NCBI RefSeq assembly: GCF_000144405.1
Contig: NC_014371.1
Coordinates: 744,001-808,000, forward strand
Length of the DNA: 64,000 bases
From: Prevotella melaninogenica ATCC 25845
GTDB taxonomy: Bacteria; Bacteroidota; Bacteroidia; Bacteroidales; Bacteroidaceae
Reading direction: 5' to 3'
The position numbers were made by a program, and so were the translations under genes. Below, piece after piece: positions 19,028 to 30,289 of this stretch. Numbering within the stretch: position 1 is the stretch's first letter; each line of letters opens with the position of its first letter. Under the pieces are notes generated by a model. The model had not been told where the DNA came from. It saw only the letters and a program-made list of their open reading frames with translations, and made no database searches.

Positions 19028-19206
19028 ATTTTTTTAGTTAACAAGTTTACGAGAGGACAAGTTGACAAGTTTGACAAGTTGACAAGTAAACAAGTTGTTT
19101 GTTAGATTATAAGTTGAAAGTGAACGAGTGAACATGTTGACGAGTGAACGAGTGGATACTATCAAGCAACTTGTCTACTTGTAAACTCGTCAACACGTTA
19201 ACTTGC
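19028..19206. repeat. ACAAGTTGACAAG / CTCGTCAACTTGT repeat cluster
   Basis: Clustered near-repeats of ACAAGTTGACAAGT and GTGAACGAGT, followed at 19170-19206 by the complementary words CAACTTGTCTACTTGTAAAC and CTCGTCAACACGTTAAC, so the cluster can fold on itself. The same vocabulary forms a 44-bp tandem at 37253. It fills the gap between the S9 peptidase and MFS genes and probably acts as, or contains, the terminator of neither gene in a standard form. Confidence 0.7.
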
Positions 19207-19211
19207 AAAAG

Positions 19212-21371
19212 CTACTTCTTCAGCCAGCGGTCGAGCCAATTAAAGAATGTACGCTGCCAGAGAACACTGTTTTGTGGTTTCAATACCCAGTGGTTCTCAT
19301 CAGGATAGAGAAGTAACTCAGCTGGGATACCACGCAGACGAGCTGCATTGAAAGCACCCATTCCTTGATTAGCATTAATACGATAGTCTTTCTCGCCGTG
19401 GATACAAAGGATTGGAGTATCCCACTTATCAACATTCAAATGAGGACTGTTTGCGTAAGTACGCTTTGCAGCTTCGCTCTTGTCCTTATTCCAATATGCA
19501 TCGTCATACTCCCAGTTGCTGAACCAAGCCTCCTCTGTATCTGTGTACATACTCTCAAGATTGAAAGCACCATCATGAGAGATGAAACACTTGAAGCGCT
19601 TGTTGTGAATACCAGCAAGATAATAAACAGAGAAGCCACCAAATGAAGCACCAACAGCACCTAAGCGGTCTTTGTCTACAAATGATAGATTGTTAGCTGC
19701 ATCGTCAATCGCTGAAAGGTAGTCGTTCATACACTGACCAGTCCAATCGGTACTAACTTCCTCGTTCCATGCACTACCAAAGCCTGGCAAGCCACGACGG
19801 TTTGGTGCAATGATGACATAGCCATTGGCTGCCATAATCTGAAAGTTCCAACGATAGCTCCAGAACTGAGAAACAGGACTTTGTGGTCCGCCTTCACAGA
19901 AGAGCAATGTAGGGTACTTCTTATTTGGATCGAAGTGTGGAGGAGTAATTACCCATTCCATCATTTCCTTACCATCAGTTGTCTTTACCCAACGAGACTT
20001 TACATCACCCAAAGCTAACTGGTCATAGATGTGCTTATTCTCAAAGCTGAGCTGTGTCTGAACGCTTGCTTTCTCCTTCTTAGCAGGAGTTATAGCGAAG
20101 ATTTCATTAGCTTGAGAGATGCTCTGACGGATAGCAAGCAACTTCTTATCACCAAGGAGTGAGATACTTACATAGTTATGATCGCCTTCTGTCAGCTGCT
20201 TTACTTCGCCCTTAAGATTCGTCTGATAGACGTTCACCGTTGCATGCCATACACCAATGAAATAAAGGTCCTTTGAATTAAGGCTCCATGTGTAGTCGTC
20301 TACATTTGAATCAAAGCTTTCAGCAACGTATGTCTTCTTGCCTGTTGCCAATTCATAGACACAGAGGCGGTTGCGATCACTCTCATAACCATCGTTCTTC
20401 ATACTTTGCCATGCAATGTACTTGCCGTCAGGTGAGAACTTAGGGTTAACATCGTAACCTACATTCATATCGCCAGCCTGATGATTTACAGCCTGATTAC
20501 GCATACTCTTTGTAGCATCAATCTTTGGCTCAACATAGTCGGCTGGCTTGCAGAGATTCTTTGTTTGGCGAGTCTCCACATTATATATATATATGTCGGC
20601 ATCGGTAGAGATGGCATATTGTGTACCTTCCTTCTTACGGCAGGTATAAGCAATGAACTTAGAATCCTTGCTCCAATCAATCTGCTCAATACCACCAAAT
20701 GGTGCCAACGGACTCTCGTAAGGTTCGCCTTCGAGTACATCAATACCTGCACCGATACCCTCAGGAGTAACATCTGCAACAAATGGATGTGCATTGGTTG
20801 TAACGTAATGGTCCCAGTGACGATAGTTCATATCGGTGATGACCATACCCGTAGCCTTTGGCAAGTCGCTTGGGTTCTGCTTAATAGTGCCATAGTAAGG
20901 GATGCTCTTGATGAGAACAACACGCTTACGGTCTGGAGAGAATCGGAAACCTTCGATGTCGATATCCGAGTGTGTCAACTGCTTACGGTTAGTACCGTCT
21001 GCATTCATTGTCCACAACTGTCCACCTGTAAGGAATGCCAAGGTGTTGTTGTCGACCCATGCTGCATCACCCTCACTCTTTGCAGAGGTAGTCAGCAGAC
21101 GGTCGTTCTTACCATCGGCATCCATCACGCGTAGTACCTGGTGTCCTTTGTTTTCTTTGACACTGTAATAACCCACCTGATAGACAATCTTCTTGCCATC
21201 AGGTGAGGCTTGTGCAGCACCGATACGTCCCATAGCCCAAAGTGTCTCAGGAGTCATGAGGTCACTTGTCAGCGTAATGTTGCTACGTCCGATGTTCACA
21301 TCCTGTGCTTGTGCAACGCTACCACTCATCATCAGAGCCGCAGTCATTGCCATGGTTAAGTTTTTGTTCAT
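19212..21371 (-). CDS. S9-family (prolyl oligopeptidase-type) dipeptidyl peptidase
   Basis: 719 residues with a signal peptide (1-22, cut after AQAQ), so periplasmic. A beta-propeller (about 35-435) is recognisable by repeated WD-like words (FSPDGKYIAWQS, WSLNSKDLYFIG). The alpha/beta-hydrolase domain (about 460-719) carries the triad Ser576 in GASFGG, Asp662 in HGEKDYR and His694 in ENHWVL. It removes dipeptides or tripeptides from peptide N-termini. The build resembles Porphyromonas DPP5, part of the peptide-fermenting lifestyle, but the exact specificity is inferred. It is the third gene of a tight pyrG-yidC-S9 run (2-base gap from the YidC stop). Confidence 0.9.
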   Translation of the reverse strand: MNKNLTMAMTAALMMSGSVAQAQDVNIGRSNITLTSDLMTPETLWAMGRIGAAQASPDGKKIVYQVGYYSVKENKGHQVLRVMDADGKNDRLLTTSAKSEGDAAWVDNNTLAFLTGGQLWTMNADGTNRKQLTHSDIDIEGFRFSPDRKRVVLIKSIPYYGTIKQNPSDLPKATGMVITDMNYRHWDHYVTTNAHPFVADVTPEGIGAGIDVLEGEPYESPLAPFGGIEQIDWSKDSKFIAYTCRKKEGTQYAISTDADIYIYNVETRQTKNLCKPADYVEPKIDATKSMRNQAVNHQAGDMNVGYDVNPKFSPDGKYIAWQSMKNDGYESDRNRLCVYELATGKKTYVAESFDSNVDDYTWSLNSKDLYFIGVWHATVNVYQTNLKGEVKQLTEGDHNYVSISLLGDKKLLAIRQSISQANEIFAITPAKKEKASVQTQLSFENKHIYDQLALGDVKSRWVKTTDGKEMMEWVITPPHFDPNKKYPTLLFCEGGPQSPVSQFWSYRWNFQIMAANGYVIIAPNRRGLPGFGSAWNEEVSTDWTGQCMNDYLSAIDDAANNLSFVDKDRLGAVGASFGGFSVYYLAGIHNKRFKCFISHDGAFNLESMYTDTEEAWFSNWEYDDAYWNKDKSEAAKRTYANSPHLNVDKWDTPILCIHGEKDYRINANQGMGAFNAARLRGIPAELLLYPDENHWVLKPQNSVLWQRTFFNWLDRWLKK

Positions 21372-21373
21372 AG

Positions 21374-23305
21374 TTATAGACCTTTCTTTTTCTTATTTAG
21401 CTCATCTTGCTTGCGTCGAAGTTCTTCTTGCTGCTGCTTCTGTAACTCCTGTAAAGCCTGCATACGAGCGAAGAGTCCACTACCCATATTGTTCTTAGGG
21501 TTGTTCTTTCGCTCTTCACGACGTGCTTCAAGGATAGCCAGAAGTTTCTCCTCATTGGTTGTCTTGCGCAATGCCCACATGATAGCAGCTGAGAAGAAGA
21601 GAGATATAAAGTAATAGAAGTTCAAACCTGATGAATAGTCATTAAACATGAAGAAGAAGAACAATGGCATACCAAACATCATCCACTGCATCATCTTCAT
21701 CTGATCAGCCTGCTGTCCAACCATCTGATCCTTCTGCTGCTGCATGGTAAACCATGTGTAAAGCAAGTTAGCACCACAGAAGAGAATACAAGTCAATGAG
21801 ATATGATCACCAACGAGCCAAACGTCATGGCTCCATGAGAAGATTGGATCGAAAGTACTGAGGTCGTGCATCCAAAGGAAGCTCTGACCACGAAGCTGAA
21901 TAGCATTCGGTACGAAGTTGAACATCGCAATCCAGATTGGCATCTGTATCAACATAGGAAGACAGCCTGACAAAGGACTCACTCCATACTCAGAATACTT
22001 CTGCATCATAGCTTGCTGTTTCTGCATCTGGTCTTCTGGCTTATTGAATTGCTTCGTTGCTTCATCCAACTTTGGCTTCAACACACGCATCTTAGCAGAG
22101 CTCATATAGCTCTTCTTCACCATTGGGAAGGTAATAAGCTTTAATAATAAGGTAATGAGAATCAATACAACTCCCATTGGGAACACCTTACTCAACCAAT
22201 CGAATACATAAAGAGTAAACCAACGGTTGATAATGCGGAACAATGGCCAACCAAGATATACGAGGCGTTCCATGTCAAGTTCCTTTGCAAACTTACTCTC
22301 TGTTTCAACAGACTGAAGCAGACGGAAATCGTTAGGACCAAAGTAGAATTCGAACTCTGAAGGGCGCTTACCTGTTGGATCAAAGCCAGCCTTCATGTTA
22401 GCCTCATAGTGCTTGAGGTAATGAGAAGACTTCTCAAGTGGTGTACTCTTAAGCTTTGCACCTGTTGCAAAGTTATCCTTTGCAATCATCACAGCAGAGA
22501 AGAACTGGTTTTTGAAAGCTACCCAATCCATTGAGTCCTCTGTTGTCTCTTCCTTTTCAGAAGTCTCACTCAAGTAATCAGTACCCCCATCATGCTTCTT
22601 ATAGGTAAGTGTTGCGTAGCGGTTCTCAAATGTGAAACCACGTTCCTGCTGCTTACAACGCTCCTGCCAGTTAATATCTATCTGGTTATAATTTGGAGCA
22701 AAGAGTCCACCCATACCCTCTGCCTGCAAAGACATATTGAGCAAATAGTCCTTACCAAGTGTATAGTTCAAGGTAAGTGTCTTACCCTCTCCTGCCACAG
22801 CAGTCAGCGTAACAGTAGAATCTGTCACATTTGAAGGAGTGAAGATAAGGTCTTTTGTCTCAATATTACTATTCTTTGCAGCCAACATAAAGTTAAGGCT
22901 CTGGTCGTCACCACTAAACAAAGTAACATTCTTCTGGTCCTGTGAACCATCCTTAACAGCTATATTATGACCGATATAGTTTTTGATAACAGCCTTCTTT
23001 ACAACACCACCCTTGGTACTCAAAGTCAGCTCAACCTTACTATTTTTCAATATAATATCCTGCGCCTTGCCATTCAAAGCAGCATAAAATAGAGCTGTAG
23101 TATCAGTAGCCTGCGCAGCCTTCTGCTGTGCCTGCTTCTCAGCAGCAAGTTTCGCGGTCTGTGCTTTCTTAGCAGAAGCGATAGAATCCTTTACAAATTC
23201 AGCTCTCTGCTGTGCTACCTGTTCAGCTGATGGCTGCTGCCACCAAGCAAAACCAAAGAGAATCAGGGCGATAAGTACAAACCCTGTGATAGTTCTTTTA
23301 TCCAT
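21374..23305 (-). CDS. yidC: Membrane protein insertase YidC
   Basis: 643 residues. A first membrane helix (about 6-22, GFVLIALILFGFAWW) is followed by an Ala/Gln-rich charged linker and the large periplasmic beta domain (about 60-345). The conserved insertase core comes next (about 375-600), with the helix pairs WFTLYVFDWLSKVFPMGVVLILITLLLKL and PLSGCLPMLIQMPIWIAMF. The tail is a long basic coiled coil (about 600-643, ending KKKKGL) that probably touches the ribosome. It inserts and folds inner-membrane proteins with or without Sec. It follows pyrG with no gap and precedes the S9 peptidase, an order I take as one operon. Confidence 0.95.
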   Translation of the reverse strand: MDKRTITGFVLIALILFGFAWWQQPSAEQVAQQRAEFVKDSIASAKKAQTAKLAAEKQAQQKAAQATDTTALFYAALNGKAQDIILKNSKVELTLSTKGGVVKKAVIKNYIGHNIAVKDGSQDQKNVTLFSGDDQSLNFMLAAKNSNIETKDLIFTPSNVTDSTVTLTAVAGEGKTLTLNYTLGKDYLLNMSLQAEGMGGLFAPNYNQIDINWQERCKQQERGFTFENRYATLTYKKHDGGTDYLSETSEKEETTEDSMDWVAFKNQFFSAVMIAKDNFATGAKLKSTPLEKSSHYLKHYEANMKAGFDPTGKRPSEFEFYFGPNDFRLLQSVETESKFAKELDMERLVYLGWPLFRIINRWFTLYVFDWLSKVFPMGVVLILITLLLKLITFPMVKKSYMSSAKMRVLKPKLDEATKQFNKPEDQMQKQQAMMQKYSEYGVSPLSGCLPMLIQMPIWIAMFNFVPNAIQLRGQSFLWMHDLSTFDPIFSWSHDVWLVGDHISLTCILFCGANLLYTWFTMQQQKDQMVGQQADQMKMMQWMMFGMPLFFFFMFNDYSSGLNFYYFISLFFSAAIMWALRKTTNEEKLLAILEARREERKNNPKNNMGSGLFARMQALQELQKQQQEELRRKQDELNKKKKGL

Positions 23306-24943
<1,638 letters not shown>

Positions 24944-24977
24944 CTAAAACGAAAATCGTTGGTTCTAAACTAAAATG

Positions 24978-24985
24978 CAAAGATA
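24978..24985 (-). promoter_or_regulatory. -7 box of the pyrG operon
   Basis: Minus-strand TATCTTTG about 62 bases before the pyrG ATG. The rest of the 24917-25393 gap is AT-rich and shows no gene. Confidence 0.5.
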
Positions 24986-25393
24986 CTAATTTTCCATGAA
25001 TTAGGCGGGATATAAAGATAAAAAAAACATAGTATATTTCATTTAATTGCCACAAGACCTATGAACAGTGCTATCATCTATGATTACAATGAGATTTTAT
25101 CTACCTTATGGCAGATTTTATTATTACAAAACTAAGAGACATTTTAATAAAATATTTTGCAATAAAACACCCCTTTCACAAGACTAAATCTTATATTTCA
25201 AACAGTTACTATTACATAAGAAAACTACAATTTAGCAATAACGAACTAAGAAGAATATCACAAGAGAAGACTACTCTAAAACTTTAAAGAAACTTAAAAT
25301 CCTCTTTACTGCCGCATTATTGTAAAACTAAAGTTCTATTTTTGCAAACCAATTTGAGGCTAACATATAGACGATATACGTTAGGATTCACAA

Positions 25394-25481
25394 GGAAAGA
25401 TGCTCGAGTGGTTGAAGAGGCACGCCTGGAAAGCGTGTATACCCCTAAAGGGTATCGGGGGTTCGAATCCCCCTCTTTCCG
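25394..25481 (+). tRNA. tRNA-Ser (anticodon GGA)
   Basis: 88 bases folding as a class II tRNA. The acceptor arms GGAAAGA/TCTTTCC pair perfectly. The anticodon stem CACGC/GCGTG encloses CTGGAAA with anticodon GGA. The long variable arm is ATACCCCTAAAGGGTAT, and the T-arm GGGGGTTCGAATCCCCC. These features identify a serine tRNA reading UCC/UCU. The CCA end is not encoded (GCAAG follows). Confidence 0.97.
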
Positions 25482-25485
25482 CAAG

Positions 25486-25530
25486 AAAGGTGTAAACCAA
25501 TGGATTACGTGGCTTGCACCTTTTTCTTTT
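25486..25530 (+). terminator. Terminator after tRNA-Ser
   Basis: AAAGGTGTAAACCA pairs with TGGCTTGCACCTTT (two mismatches), followed by TTCTTTT. Confidence 0.7.
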
Positions 25531-25614
25531 CTGACAACTTAATATAGAAAGGGAAACATTCTAATAACCACAACTACACATCCTTACACAAAACACGTAT
25601 TTTCCAATTCATTG

Positions 25615-25645
25615 CTTGTTATACGGCTTTATTTTCCTAACTTTG
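25615..25645 (+). promoter_or_regulatory. Promoter of the 82-residue protein/SDR pair
   Basis: CTTG, 19 bases, then TAACTTTG: a good Bacteroidetes promoter 65 bases before the ATG at 25710. Confidence 0.65.
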
Positions 25646-25709
25646 CAGAAAGTAAGATTAGGAAACGGATATTGTATCTACGTAATAACATCCAAATTTA
25701 ACGAAAGAA

Positions 25710-25958
25710 ATGATAGAACTCGATACTACCAATATGTGTTCACACCTGCAGAAGAAGCTCTTTAACGAAGAAGGTGTCTACTATCCTATATGGCAGGCGA
25801 TGCAGAATGATGATGAGATAACAGCTGTGATTCGTTCACGACAGTTGCATATCTACCGCAATGGTAAAAAAGTTTTGGTGCTTCCCGGCAAGGCTGCACC
25901 GAAGATTATTCGCGAAGATAGCCTCAACGAACTCTTACCTAAGGACTTACTGAAATGA
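25710..25958 (+). CDS. Small conserved-looking protein paired with an SDR
   Basis: 82 residues with no signal peptide or membrane helix, so cytoplasmic. The middle (AVIRSRQLHIYRNGKKVLVLPGKAAPK) suggests a small beta-sheet domain. I do not recognise the family. Support for it being real: a promoter upstream, normal codon use, and a four-base ATGA overlap with the following SDR gene, which implies coupled translation and perhaps a shared task. Confidence 0.75.
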   Translation: MIELDTTNMCSHLQKKLFNEEGVYYPIWQAMQNDDEITAVIRSRQLHIYRNGKKVLVLPGKAAPKIIREDSLNELLPKDLLK

Positions 25959-26680
25959 AAAAAGCAATCGTCGTAGGCGCCAGCAGCGGTATCGGACATG
26001 AAGTAGCACGACTGCTCATCGCAGAGGGATGGGCGGTTGGTGTGGCTGCTCGTCGTATAGACAAGTTGACAGACTTGCAAGCTATGGCACCAGAGCGGGT
26101 CTACACAGTCCAAATTGATGTAACTAACGAAGATGCAGAGACTTCCTTACTGCAACTTATAGAACGTATGAACGGCATCGACCTCTATTTTCATGCCGCA
26201 GGAATCGGTTGGCAAAACCCAAGTCTTAATGCTGACATAGAACTCAAAACAATGGAAACCAACGCTGTTGGATTCACCCGAATGATTGGCTGTGCCTATC
26301 GCTATTTTGCCAATAAGGGAGGTGGACACATCGCTTGTATCACTTCTATCGCAGGAACAAAAGGGCTCGGACCGGCTCCTGCTTATAGTGCAACAAAGGC
26401 GATGCAGAACACCTATCTACAAGCGTTGGAACAACTCGCAGCTTGTAAACATCATAACATCCACTTCACAGATATTCGTCCCGGCTTTGTCGACACTCCC
26501 CTACTCGCTGGTACCTCTCACCTCCCGATGCTGATGACCACAAAAAAGGTGGCACGCAGTATTATAAAGGCTATTAACAGCCGACGACACATCTGCGTCA
26601 TCGATAGCCGTTGGTGCGTACTCACCTACTTATGGCGACATATCCCTAACTGGATATGGAGGCGAATGAAGCTATGTTAA
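25955..26680 (+). CDS. Short-chain dehydrogenase/reductase
   Basis: 241 residues. A Rossmann fold with the NAD(P)-binding glycine motif GASSGIGH (about residues 8-15), a second-strand basic pair AARRIDK that suggests NADPH, HAAGIG (about 83), and the catalytic Ser-Tyr-Lys set in ITSIAGTK and YSATKAM. The C-terminal tail is basic and hydrophobic (WRHIPNWIWRRMKLC) and may touch the membrane. It reduces or oxidises an unidentified alcohol or ketone. It is translated with the 82-residue protein. Confidence 0.9.
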   Translation: MKKAIVVGASSGIGHEVARLLIAEGWAVGVAARRIDKLTDLQAMAPERVYTVQIDVTNEDAETSLLQLIERMNGIDLYFHAAGIGWQNPSLNADIELKTMETNAVGFTRMIGCAYRYFANKGGGHIACITSIAGTKGLGPAPAYSATKAMQNTYLQALEQLAACKHHNIHFTDIRPGFVDTPLLAGTSHLPMLMTTKKVARSIIKAINSRRHICVIDSRWCVLTYLWRHIPNWIWRRMKLC

Positions 26681-26886
26681 CCTCTTTTTCATACAAAGAA
26701 AACAAACAAGATTTCCACAACAACATAAACAAACACTAATTTCTTTCCTCATAAAATAAACTTTCAGGGTTTTCAATCATCTAAGCATATAAGTCTTAAA
26801 ACTGTCCATAACGAAAGGGAAGGAAAAGGATAAGTAAAAAAGGAAACAACAGATAAACAAGTAACAAAACAATAATTATTTAGGAT

Positions 26887-27699
26887 ATGAGAAAATTCTG
26901 TTTAAAGATTCACCGTTGGTTTGCTTTACCATTAGGCGTAATAATGGCTATTTTGTGCTTCAGCGGTCTGGCAATACTGCTAATAAAAGACCTTGCACCC
27001 CTCTTTGACATGAATGCCAAAGAGATGCCAATCTATACAATAGTAGTACGACTGCACCGTTGGCTCTTTATGAAACCTGAGAATGCACATGAGGGTGGAC
27101 AGTCACTTGGACGCATCCTTACAGCCGTGTCAGCAATCTGTATGTCAATCGTATTGTTATCGGGTGTTGTCATCTGGTGGCCAAAGACCAAGAAGGCGTT
27201 GAAAAGTCGTTTGACCGTCAGCACTAACAAGGGTTTCCGTCGCTTTGTTTACGACTCTCACGTGTCATTAGGTATCTATGTCTTTATCTTCCTTTTCCTC
27301 ATGGCACTCACTGGTCCTGTCTTCTCTTTCGGCTGGTACAGAGCGGGAATGTCTAAACTCTTCGGTCAGCCTATGCCACCAAAGGAAATGAAGATGCAAC
27401 AGCCTAAAGATGGAATGAAGCAGGGCGGAACAAACGACAAAGCTTTTGCACCTACGGACGCAAGTCAGATGAAAGGACAACCACAAGCACACAAGGAGGG
27501 AGCAAAAGATATGAAAGGCGATCAGCATGGTAAGAAGCCAAAGGGTGGAAAGCTCTTTAAGCAGTTACACACAGGAACATGGGGCGGATGGTTCTCACGC
27601 GTTCTCTATGCTATCGCAGCCCTTATCGGTGGTTTCCTCCCTATTAGTGGTTACTATCTGTGGTGGAAGAGAAGAAGTGCTAAGAAGAAAAAAGCATAA
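26887..27699 (+). CDS. PepSY-associated transmembrane protein
   Basis: 270 residues. The first helix (about 10-34, IHRWFALPLGVIMAILCFSGLAILL) is typical of the PepSY_TM family. Further helices lie at about 75-98, 124-148 and 235-258. The first-helix and loop histidines (KIHRW, RLHRW) may bind haem. Between helices 3 and 4 a low-complexity insert of about 60 residues, rich in Lys, Met, Gln and Gly (about 158-215), is unusual and could bind metal. Family members often serve iron uptake or envelope reductase systems; that is a guess for this one. Single-gene unit with a terminator. Confidence 0.85.
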   Translation: MRKFCLKIHRWFALPLGVIMAILCFSGLAILLIKDLAPLFDMNAKEMPIYTIVVRLHRWLFMKPENAHEGGQSLGRILTAVSAICMSIVLLSGVVIWWPKTKKALKSRLTVSTNKGFRRFVYDSHVSLGIYVFIFLFLMALTGPVFSFGWYRAGMSKLFGQPMPPKEMKMQQPKDGMKQGGTNDKAFAPTDASQMKGQPQAHKEGAKDMKGDQHGKKPKGGKLFKQLHTGTWGGWFSRVLYAIAALIGGFLPISGYYLWWKRRSAKKKKA

Positions 27700-27720
27700 A
27701 ACATAATCATCATATATCAC

Positions 27721-27776
27721 AAGTCCATTGATTGTATTCGGTTGATTAACCTACAGAATACCATCAATGGGCTTTT
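27721..27776 (+). terminator. Terminator after the PepSY gene
   Basis: AAGTCCATTGAT pairs with ATCAATGGGCTT, extended inside by GTATTC/GAATAC, and is followed by TTTT. Confidence 0.75.
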
Positions 27777-27896
27777 ACATTTATCCTTCAACGAAGCACT
27801 TACCTAAATGTACTGACAAACTCCCAACTACATTCATCCACTCACAGAGGATTAAACAACCAATATTATGTAAAGATTATTCAAACTACTAAAAAA

Positions 27897-28050
27897 CAAC
27901 TAACGCCCAATTAGACTCGAATTAAGCCTTAATTGGCTTTCAAAAGATGCCCTTTTGAGGTCTAACTAACGCCCTTTAAGAGTCTAAAAGATGCCCTTTT
28001 CAAATCGTATTTGTAAGAGTCTGATTATCTGACCGTTACAAAGCCCCATT
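27897..28050 (+). repeat. Dispersed GCCCTTTT repeat, copy D
   Basis: A long copy: TAACGCCCAATTAGACTCG, GGCTTTCAAAAGATGCCCTT, GAGGTCTAACTAACGCCCTT, AAAAGATGCCCTTTTC, then the tail CTGATTATCTGACCGTTACA. Gene-free DNA continues to 28633; the 65-codon frame at 28218 lacks support. Confidence 0.8.
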
Positions 28051-28224
28051 TTTAGAGCGGTTTTCTATAAACAAAAGGCTTACAGAAAGCGTATTCTGTA
28101 ATTATTTTTCACAGTCCACAAACCCAATAAACCATAACTAATAATCAAAATTATGTAATCTTTATTAGGGATAAGAAAACCTAATCACACAAAAAATAAA
28201 CAATAAATTACTTATAAATGAGTA

Positions 28225-28255
28225 TTGCCACCTTAACAAGAAGCCAGTACCTTTG
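28225..28255 (+). promoter_or_regulatory. Distal promoter upstream of the BACON/S8 operon
   Basis: TTG, 20 bases, then TACCTTTG is a full Bacteroidetes promoter, but it lies about 370 bases before the first gene. It predicts a long leader or a separate small RNA. Confidence 0.6.
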
Positions 28256-28457
28256 CACTCGAAAAATTTTACAGACCATAATAACAATAATGATGTTATA
28301 TAGAATATTAAATAAGGTGATAAGTCTGGTGGAAGACTTGACTTGCCGAAAAGTAAATCAGAAATACGTGTTAAAAGAACATATTTGTATTTATTTACAT
28401 GCGTGTATAAGATGAGAAATAAATAACAAATGATTAGTTTATTTTAACCAAATCGAC

Positions 28458-28488
28458 TTGCTTTTGTTCTTATCAAATAATATATTTG
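28458..28488 (+). promoter_or_regulatory. Proximal promoter of the BACON/S8 operon
   Basis: TTG, 20 bases, then TATATTTG, about 145 bases before the ATG at 28634. Together with the site at 28225 it makes a tandem promoter pair. Confidence 0.6.
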
Positions 28489-28633
28489 CGACAGATAATC
28501 TAATTTGGCGCGAATAAGATAAATACCATCATTTAAAGCTTTTACTCATTTTTAAATACCAGACAAAGAGATTTTTCTCTTTTAAAAAAGTCTAATCAAT
28601 ATTATATTTTATCTAATAAAACCCTTGAAGAGT

Positions 28634-30253
28634 ATGGAATTAAAAAAGACACTCTACTCCCTAATGTTAGGTGGCATTCTTCTTTGCTTGTTCTCATGTG
28701 CAAAGGAAGACGAATTTGAAATGCCAACACTGGTGCTTTCTGAAAACAGTATTGCCTTTGATAAAGGCGTAAGTGAAAGAAACATTAGTGTAACAACAAA
28801 TCAAAACAGCTGGATTGCATCGTCTCCACAGGAAGGCGACTGGCTCTCGCTGGTTCAGGACGGTAACGTACTGAAGGTGAAGGTAACTGAAAACAAGATT
28901 GGAACAGAGCGCACAAGCTACGTACTCGTTAATGCCAACGGCGCATCTGGTAAGATTGCTGTGACTCAGAGCGCAGCTGACGTAACGCTTGACGTGGTTC
29001 CAAATGCTATCTATCTGCCACAGACAGGTGGTGAGAAGACGATTGACATTACGACGAATTCGTCTGTCTATGACGTAACAACCAGCGAAGAAGTTAGTTG
29101 GTTAAAGATTGTCAAGTCGGAGGAAGAAATCAAACTGATAGCTGAGCGTAACGATACCTATCAGAAGCGTGAGGTGAAACTTTACGCCAAGAGCGGTAGT
29201 GTTATCCGCGAGATTGTTGTTTCTCAGTCGGGTATTCAACGCTACCTCCTCCCTATTCATCCAGGTGTACCACAGGACGAGCATAAGATTATGGACTTTG
29301 AGTTGGGTCGTGGTAGCTACTTGCGCGAGTATCAAGCAGCTATGCCAGCTTACGGCCTTGAGGAGACTTACACCTTTATCACTGCTTCGCCTATCTTTAC
29401 TTTGATTCAGTATTGTAGCACTGATGGTATTAATCCGTCACAGATTATCATGATTGGCGATGGTAGAAAGGCTATTGATGCCGTGAAGGACAAGGCTTTC
29501 GATAAGTTCTTGACTGACAATGGCTATGTGCGCAGCAACTCTCAGTCTGACAGAGAATATACCAATGACAAGGATTTACTCTCTTTGAAGGTTTATATAT
29601 CAGAAAAGGAGAATAACGAAGGAGTTAACCTCACTTTCACACCTATTATGAAACAGAATGGCGAATACAAGACTTTCAGCAAGTTACCATTCTATCCTCT
29701 TGAGCTTCTGCAGAAAGACAACGTGAAGTTGGCACAGATTGAACAATACGAGCAGAAGGCTGGTAGTACAGAAGAAGAGCGTAGCCTCAACGAACATAAG
29801 AATACTGAGGTTTCACAGATTCAATATAAACTGAAGGCAAGTACAGACCCTTCTGCAGCCTACGGACGTATTCACATCTTCTACACAACGGATAAGGATG
29901 GTGATGCACCAGACAATTTGGGTAGTGTTCAGATTGGTGCATTACTCTTCAAAGACACCAACCTCGGTGTATGGAAGTATGGTACTAAATGGGTTGCAAC
30001 CAAAGAAATCAAGAAGGTATTGGGTGATGAGGGCTTCTCTTTCCTCCGCACATCAGGCAACAACCACTTCTTTGTACGTGAAAGCGACCACTTGGTTATT
30101 GATGTTACCTGCGTGTTAGACAACGCTATGCCAGTACTCGCATTGCTTTACAGCTACGATCCATCCGTATCGGGTGCAAGTAGTAAAGCCATAAAGACAC
30201 AGGCTAAGATGATTAGAAACTTCGCTGCTGCCAAGAAGGCTTTGAAGTTCTAA
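28634..30253 (+). CDS. BACON-domain lipoprotein (first of two paralogues)
   Basis: 539 residues from the ATG at 28634. The lipoprotein signal ends CLFSC (Cys20). Two BACON-like beta-sandwich domains follow (about residues 30-112 and 117-197), marked by NSWIASSP, GDWLSLVQDG, IAVTQSAADV and VSWLKIV, ending IVVSQSG. Such domains bind glycans or proteins at the Bacteroidetes surface. The C-terminal 340 residues begin RYLLPIHPG and are shared with the next gene but not recognised otherwise. It is first in an operon with a subtilisin, a PorV-like porin and another secreted protein. I infer a surface-exposed partner, or an inhibitor or carrier, of that protease. Confidence 0.88.
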   Translation: MELKKTLYSLMLGGILLCLFSCAKEDEFEMPTLVLSENSIAFDKGVSERNISVTTNQNSWIASSPQEGDWLSLVQDGNVLKVKVTENKIGTERTSYVLVNANGASGKIAVTQSAADVTLDVVPNAIYLPQTGGEKTIDITTNSSVYDVTTSEEVSWLKIVKSEEEIKLIAERNDTYQKREVKLYAKSGSVIREIVVSQSGIQRYLLPIHPGVPQDEHKIMDFELGRGSYLREYQAAMPAYGLEETYTFITASPIFTLIQYCSTDGINPSQIIMIGDGRKAIDAVKDKAFDKFLTDNGYVRSNSQSDREYTNDKDLLSLKVYISEKENNEGVNLTFTPIMKQNGEYKTFSKLPFYPLELLQKDNVKLAQIEQYEQKAGSTEEERSLNEHKNTEVSQIQYKLKASTDPSAAYGRIHIFYTTDKDGDAPDNLGSVQIGALLFKDTNLGVWKYGTKWVATKEIKKVLGDEGFSFLRTSGNNHFFVRESDHLVIDVTCVLDNAMPVLALLYSYDPSVSGASSKAIKTQAKMIRNFAAAKKALKF

Positions 30254-30289
30254 GCAAATTGTTATACCTTATTTAAATAATTACATGAT

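Noticed and set aside
20481..21134. 217-codon plus-strand frame across the S9 peptidase gene
   Set aside because: Entirely antisense to a gene with an intact catalytic triad; rich in Cys, Ile and Leu as antisense frames often are.
28218..28415. 65-codon frame in the leader of the BACON/S8 operon
   Set aside because: Its ATG precedes the mapped -7 box of the promoter at 28225-28255, the composition is not protein-like, and no partner or ribosome site is seen.
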